From Undibacterium sp. (GTDB lineage: Bacteria > Pseudomonadota > Gammaproteobacteria > Burkholderiales > Burkholderiaceae_D), in assembly GCA_019752975.1 (NCBI GenBank), contig JAIELM010000401.1, forward strand, positions 1-7,067: 7,067 nucleotides of DNA. The letters are read 5' to 3'. Positions 4,349 through 7,067 of the stretch are shown here, one piece after another. Under the pieces are notes generated by a model. It was not told the DNA's origin, made no database searches, and saw only the letters and a program-made list of their open reading frames with translations. A program made the position numbers and the translations under genes. How positions within the stretch are numbered: position 1 is the stretch's first letter; the number at the start of each line of letters is the position of its first letter.

Positions 4349-7067
4349 CTATTGCTTCCCCAAAATCTGCCGCCATAGTCGAACTGTAGAAACGCGCTCG
4401 CTCAAACTTAAGCATCCTTTTTCCCCGGCCCTACATGCTTGGCACGTTTGACCTTCTGGACAAGGAGGTGGGGTAAATTCACTTTGTCCGTCTTGTCCAG
4501 TTTCATGTATCTTGGCCTTTCGATTTCCCAGTTTGATCAGTGATATTCCACCTGTAGCAATACCGCGCTCACCTGCGATCAAATTATCGCGACCATTAAC
4601 TTCACCATCACCATTCGTGTCTGTCGTTCGATAACCTAACATACCGCCAGTCAATGCGCTCAGGTGCAAAGTTCCACTAAAGCCACCACTCGCACAAATA
4701 TCGTCAGGTGAGTTTGGAATGATGCTAGTGAAAAATACTTGATCTTCCAAAATAATAGGATCAGTGACTATCCGTTCTCCAGCGGTGGTGCGCATATCGA
4801 CAAACCAGCCATGTTTGACATTCCAATCTACCTTATTTTGACTCAGGCTATACAAGCCATCGGCGTAACTTAATGTCTGTCCGACCAACTGTGTTTGACT
4901 CACGGCGCTTGGGACTTTCTTATCCCAAATTCCGTACAACGAATGCACGTCCACATTGGTATCATCATTCTCCTCAAAAAGTTTTCCCGTCCCAAATAGG
5001 ACTAATTTACCGCCCATAGGATGGGGAAAAAGCTGAACCTGAGTAGTGATAGGCCTTGCATCCTTAGCTGTAAATAAAGGGGTATCTGCTAATCCGCTCT
5101 CTTTAAATGCCACTTTGGGAACAGTGATCTGATTGGTTTCCGCATCGGTAACGAAATCAATTTTCCACACATTTCCCACTTTATCGCCCGCATATACAGC
5201 CTTAATTGTTGACTCAGAATCAAGTGACAATTTTGGTGTAGCCAGTCCATTATTGACCGCGGAACTCAGGACGATACGAGCTATTTCTCCACCACTTTTC
5301 AAGTCAAGCACGTACAACACCGCATTTCCATTGGTACTCTCATAGCCATTCCCAAATACCGCAACCCAGCGTCCATCACGCATACGACCAATCTGTGGTG
5401 TGCCGATGGTGTAACCTAAATCACGATCCTCAGTACCTGAAGCGCTCGGACTTTTCTCCCACAATACATGCTCGTTGCTAAACGCATCAGGTCGACCTAC
5501 ATCTAAAGCAAAAACCGATTTCCCCCCTGCTCCGGTAGTTCCTAGCAGAACGGTCATCCAAGGATGTTGGTCATCGGAAGCAATCGCAGCGTCACCTATC
5601 ATCGGTGTACCATCAACATAATATCGGTGAGAATATAGGGGATTGGCCAAAGCCGGCATATTGGGAATCACCGCTTTTGGCACAAAGGCAAAGCGCTCCT
5701 TACCGCCCTCGTTAGCATCTGCAGTGGCATTGAATGCATGGAGCATACCGTCGTTACTACCGACAAATACGGTTGGCGCACGGCTTGCTTTTTCCTTCAA
5801 ATATGCGACATAGGTGTTCTTGCCACGCGCCCCAGGCGGCAAAAAAGAATAGCCTTCATTGTAGCCAGCAGCGAGGTATTGCGGGTCTGAATTCACTAAA
5901 TCACCGAGCAAATTGGCTCTTTTGCGTAATGGTTTACTTGGGCTAAGGCTACCATCCCTTTCCTTACTAGAATCACCAATCAAATAATTGAATAGATCCT
6001 GCTCATCGACCATTCCGGCATAAATAGCATTTGTTTTTTCGGTCGTAAAAGCAGCTAATTCATTAGCATCCAACGAGCCATATTCAAAACGTTTACCTTT
6101 AACGGTGCCACTAGTTGAGGTAAATATTTTCCTACCGCTCATACTTATCTTATCATCCGAATTCCAGTCCTCACCGATGATGTTACCCGTAATTTCATGC
6201 AGGGATTTCTGACTGATACGCCCGGTCCAATTTCCAGTTTGATAAGTGGTGGTATATAACTTCACCCCAGCGCCTATTGTATGACTTGAGGTTCCCACAA
6301 CAGAAGCACTCCCGGCCACATTATCCATATCTCTTAAGGACGCTCCCAAAGCATCCGCATACTCTTGTGCATTCTTGGCGTTAAAGTACTTCCCACGCGA
6401 ATTGACAGCGGCGTGCCACAAATCATCGATTTTGCTTTCCGCTGAAGAGGTGCTAGGCCAAGATATGCTGCCACTTGTAAGTCTAGGAAGATCGACCGTA
6501 CTGTCCAAAGCACCCTTTAAACCAAAGCCCACAGTGTATTGAATCAAATGTGGCCAAAAAGCAAAATCTTTGGTGTCCGGTGTATCTACCCCATTACTTG
6601 GTGTCCTAACATTCATTTGTTCAGGCGTATTCCAATCTGAGCGCAAATTGGTTTTCCAATAATACATAGCGACATCTGCCAGCGTATCAGCATCTGATTG
6701 TGAGAAGGGCTTACGTGGGGTATAGCTGTAGCTTACATTGGTGCTAGTTCCAGGGACACGACCCGTGATAGTCGCGCCTGCGGCACCATCTTGATCGCCT
6801 CTAGCACTGCCGGCGACAGGATCACCATTCCAAGCGCCATCGGTCATCAAAATATTGAAATTTTGGCGGCAAGTAGCTTGTCTTGTCTCCTTAACTCCTC
6901 TGGTAGTGGCCCATGGCCCATTTTCATCGCGCTGAGTGAAATACTGCCCCACATCATCCATCGCCTTACGCAGTGGCGTCGAATTAGCTGGCATTTTATG
7001 TTGATAAAGTGAAGTTAAAAAAGCCGATTTACTGCTTGGAGAAAAATCGTTACTCACCTTATTAATG
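4349..7067 (-). CDS. pilY1: Type IV pilus biogenesis/tip protein PilY1, C-terminal part (cut by window edge)
   Basis: The frame is open to the right edge, so the GTG at 7057 is only an internal codon; residues here count from it. PilY1 is secreted, sits at the pilus tip, promotes assembly and acts in adhesion and surface sensing. Residues 1 to about 250 are the end of a von Willebrand A-like region, with ILMTDGAWNGDP (69-80) and the typical IDDLWHAAVNSRGKYFNA (210-227). About 380-840 is the conserved beta-propeller domain, shown by FVGSNDGMLHAFNA (431-444), GTPQIGRMRDGRWVAVFGNG (552-571) and VYAGDKVGNVWKIDF (621-635). DTNGDGEVNGRD (813-824) is an EF-hand-like calcium loop with ligands at positions 1, 3, 5, 9 and 12. 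The tail has four cysteines (866, 872, 875, 882). Signal peptide and N-terminal part are outside the window. No pilE-like gene follows; a terminator ends the unit. Confidence 0.95.
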   Translation of the reverse strand, partial: INKVSNDFSPSSKSAFLTSLYQHKMPANSTPLRKAMDDVGQYFTQRDENGPWATTRGVKETRQATCRQNFNILMTDGAWNGDPVAGSARGDQDGAAGATITGRVPGTSTNVSYSYTPRKPFSQSDADTLADVAMYYWKTNLRSDWNTPEQMNVRTPSNGVDTPDTKDFAFWPHLIQYTVGFGLKGALDSTVDLPRLTSGSISWPSTSSAESKIDDLWHAAVNSRGKYFNAKNAQEYADALGASLRDMDNVAGSASVVGTSSHTIGAGVKLYTTTYQTGNWTGRISQKSLHEITGNIIGEDWNSDDKISMSGRKIFTSTSGTVKGKRFEYGSLDANELAAFTTEKTNAIYAGMVDEQDLFNYLIGDSSKERDGSLSPSKPLRKRANLLGDLVNSDPQYLAAGYNEGYSFLPPGARGKNTYVAYLKEKASRAPTVFVGSNDGMLHAFNATADANEGGKERFAFVPKAVIPNMPALANPLYSHRYYVDGTPMIGDAAIASDDQHPWMTVLLGTTGAGGKSVFALDVGRPDAFSNEHVLWEKSPSASGTEDRDLGYTIGTPQIGRMRDGRWVAVFGNGYESTNGNAVLYVLDLKSGGEIARIVLSSAVNNGLATPKLSLDSESTIKAVYAGDKVGNVWKIDFVTDAETNQITVPKVAFKESGLADTPLFTAKDARPITTQVQLFPHPMGGKLVLFGTGKLFEENDDTNVDVHSLYGIWDKKVPSAVSQTQLVGQTLSYADGLYSLSQNKVDWNVKHGWFVDMRTTAGERIVTDPIILEDQVFFTSIIPNSPDDICASGGFSGTLHLSALTGGMLGYRTTDTNGDGEVNGRDNLIAGERGIATGGISLIKLGNRKAKIHETGQDGQSEFTPPPCPEGQTCQACRAGEKGCLSLSERVSTVRLWRQILGKQ

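Noticed and set aside
7055..7057. GTG as the true start of pilY1
   Set aside because: The same frame continues open to the window edge, and the sequence there matches the middle of PilY1, not an exported N-terminus with a signal peptide.
1..7067. CRISPR array, tRNA/rRNA genes, phage or defence genes
   Set aside because: I looked on both strands and saw no regularly spaced repeats, no tRNA cloverleaf and no such protein motifs.

Overview
The window looks like ordinary chromosome from a betaproteobacterium, most likely Burkholderiales (Oxalobacteraceae-like, an inference) with a rather AT-rich genome. The evidence is the gene order mltG-tmk-holB-pilZ, the type IV pilus style PilZ protein ending in THTL, and a large PilY1 beside them. 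All convincing genes lie on the minus strand, so the window reads right to left. I saw no phage, CRISPR, tRNA or rRNA genes and no complete insertion sequence.

Right part (4349-7067): the C-terminal 900 or so residues of PilY1, the tip adhesin and assembly factor of type IV pili; its N-terminus lies beyond the window. The 349-base gap to the next gene (4000-4348) is busy. It holds a short 13-bp-period tandem repeat just after the pilY1 stop, a strong hairpin terminator (4195-4226), and a 184-bp inverted-repeat element (3980-4163). One end of that element overlaps the annotated start of mltG.

Centre (603-3999): mltG (peptidoglycan transglycosylase), a possible 45-residue small ORF, tmk (dTMP kinase), holB (DNA polymerase III delta prime subunit) and pilZ (type IV pilus assembly). 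tmk and holB share an ATGA stop/start overlap and pilZ follows holB after 19 bases, so these three almost certainly form one transcript. mltG is separated from tmk by 232 bases. The cluster combines nucleotide supply, replication, cell-wall processing and pilus assembly, a conserved arrangement in proteobacteria.

Left part (1-602): the first 120 codons of rlmJ, a 23S rRNA adenine methyltransferase, cut by the window edge. Between pilZ and rlmJ is a roughly 105-bp palindromic MITE-like repeat (473-577).

No new multi-gene system is visible. The most notable signals are the two inverted-repeat elements, especially the one that seems to supply or disturb the mltG start, and the unassigned small ORF between mltG and tmk.
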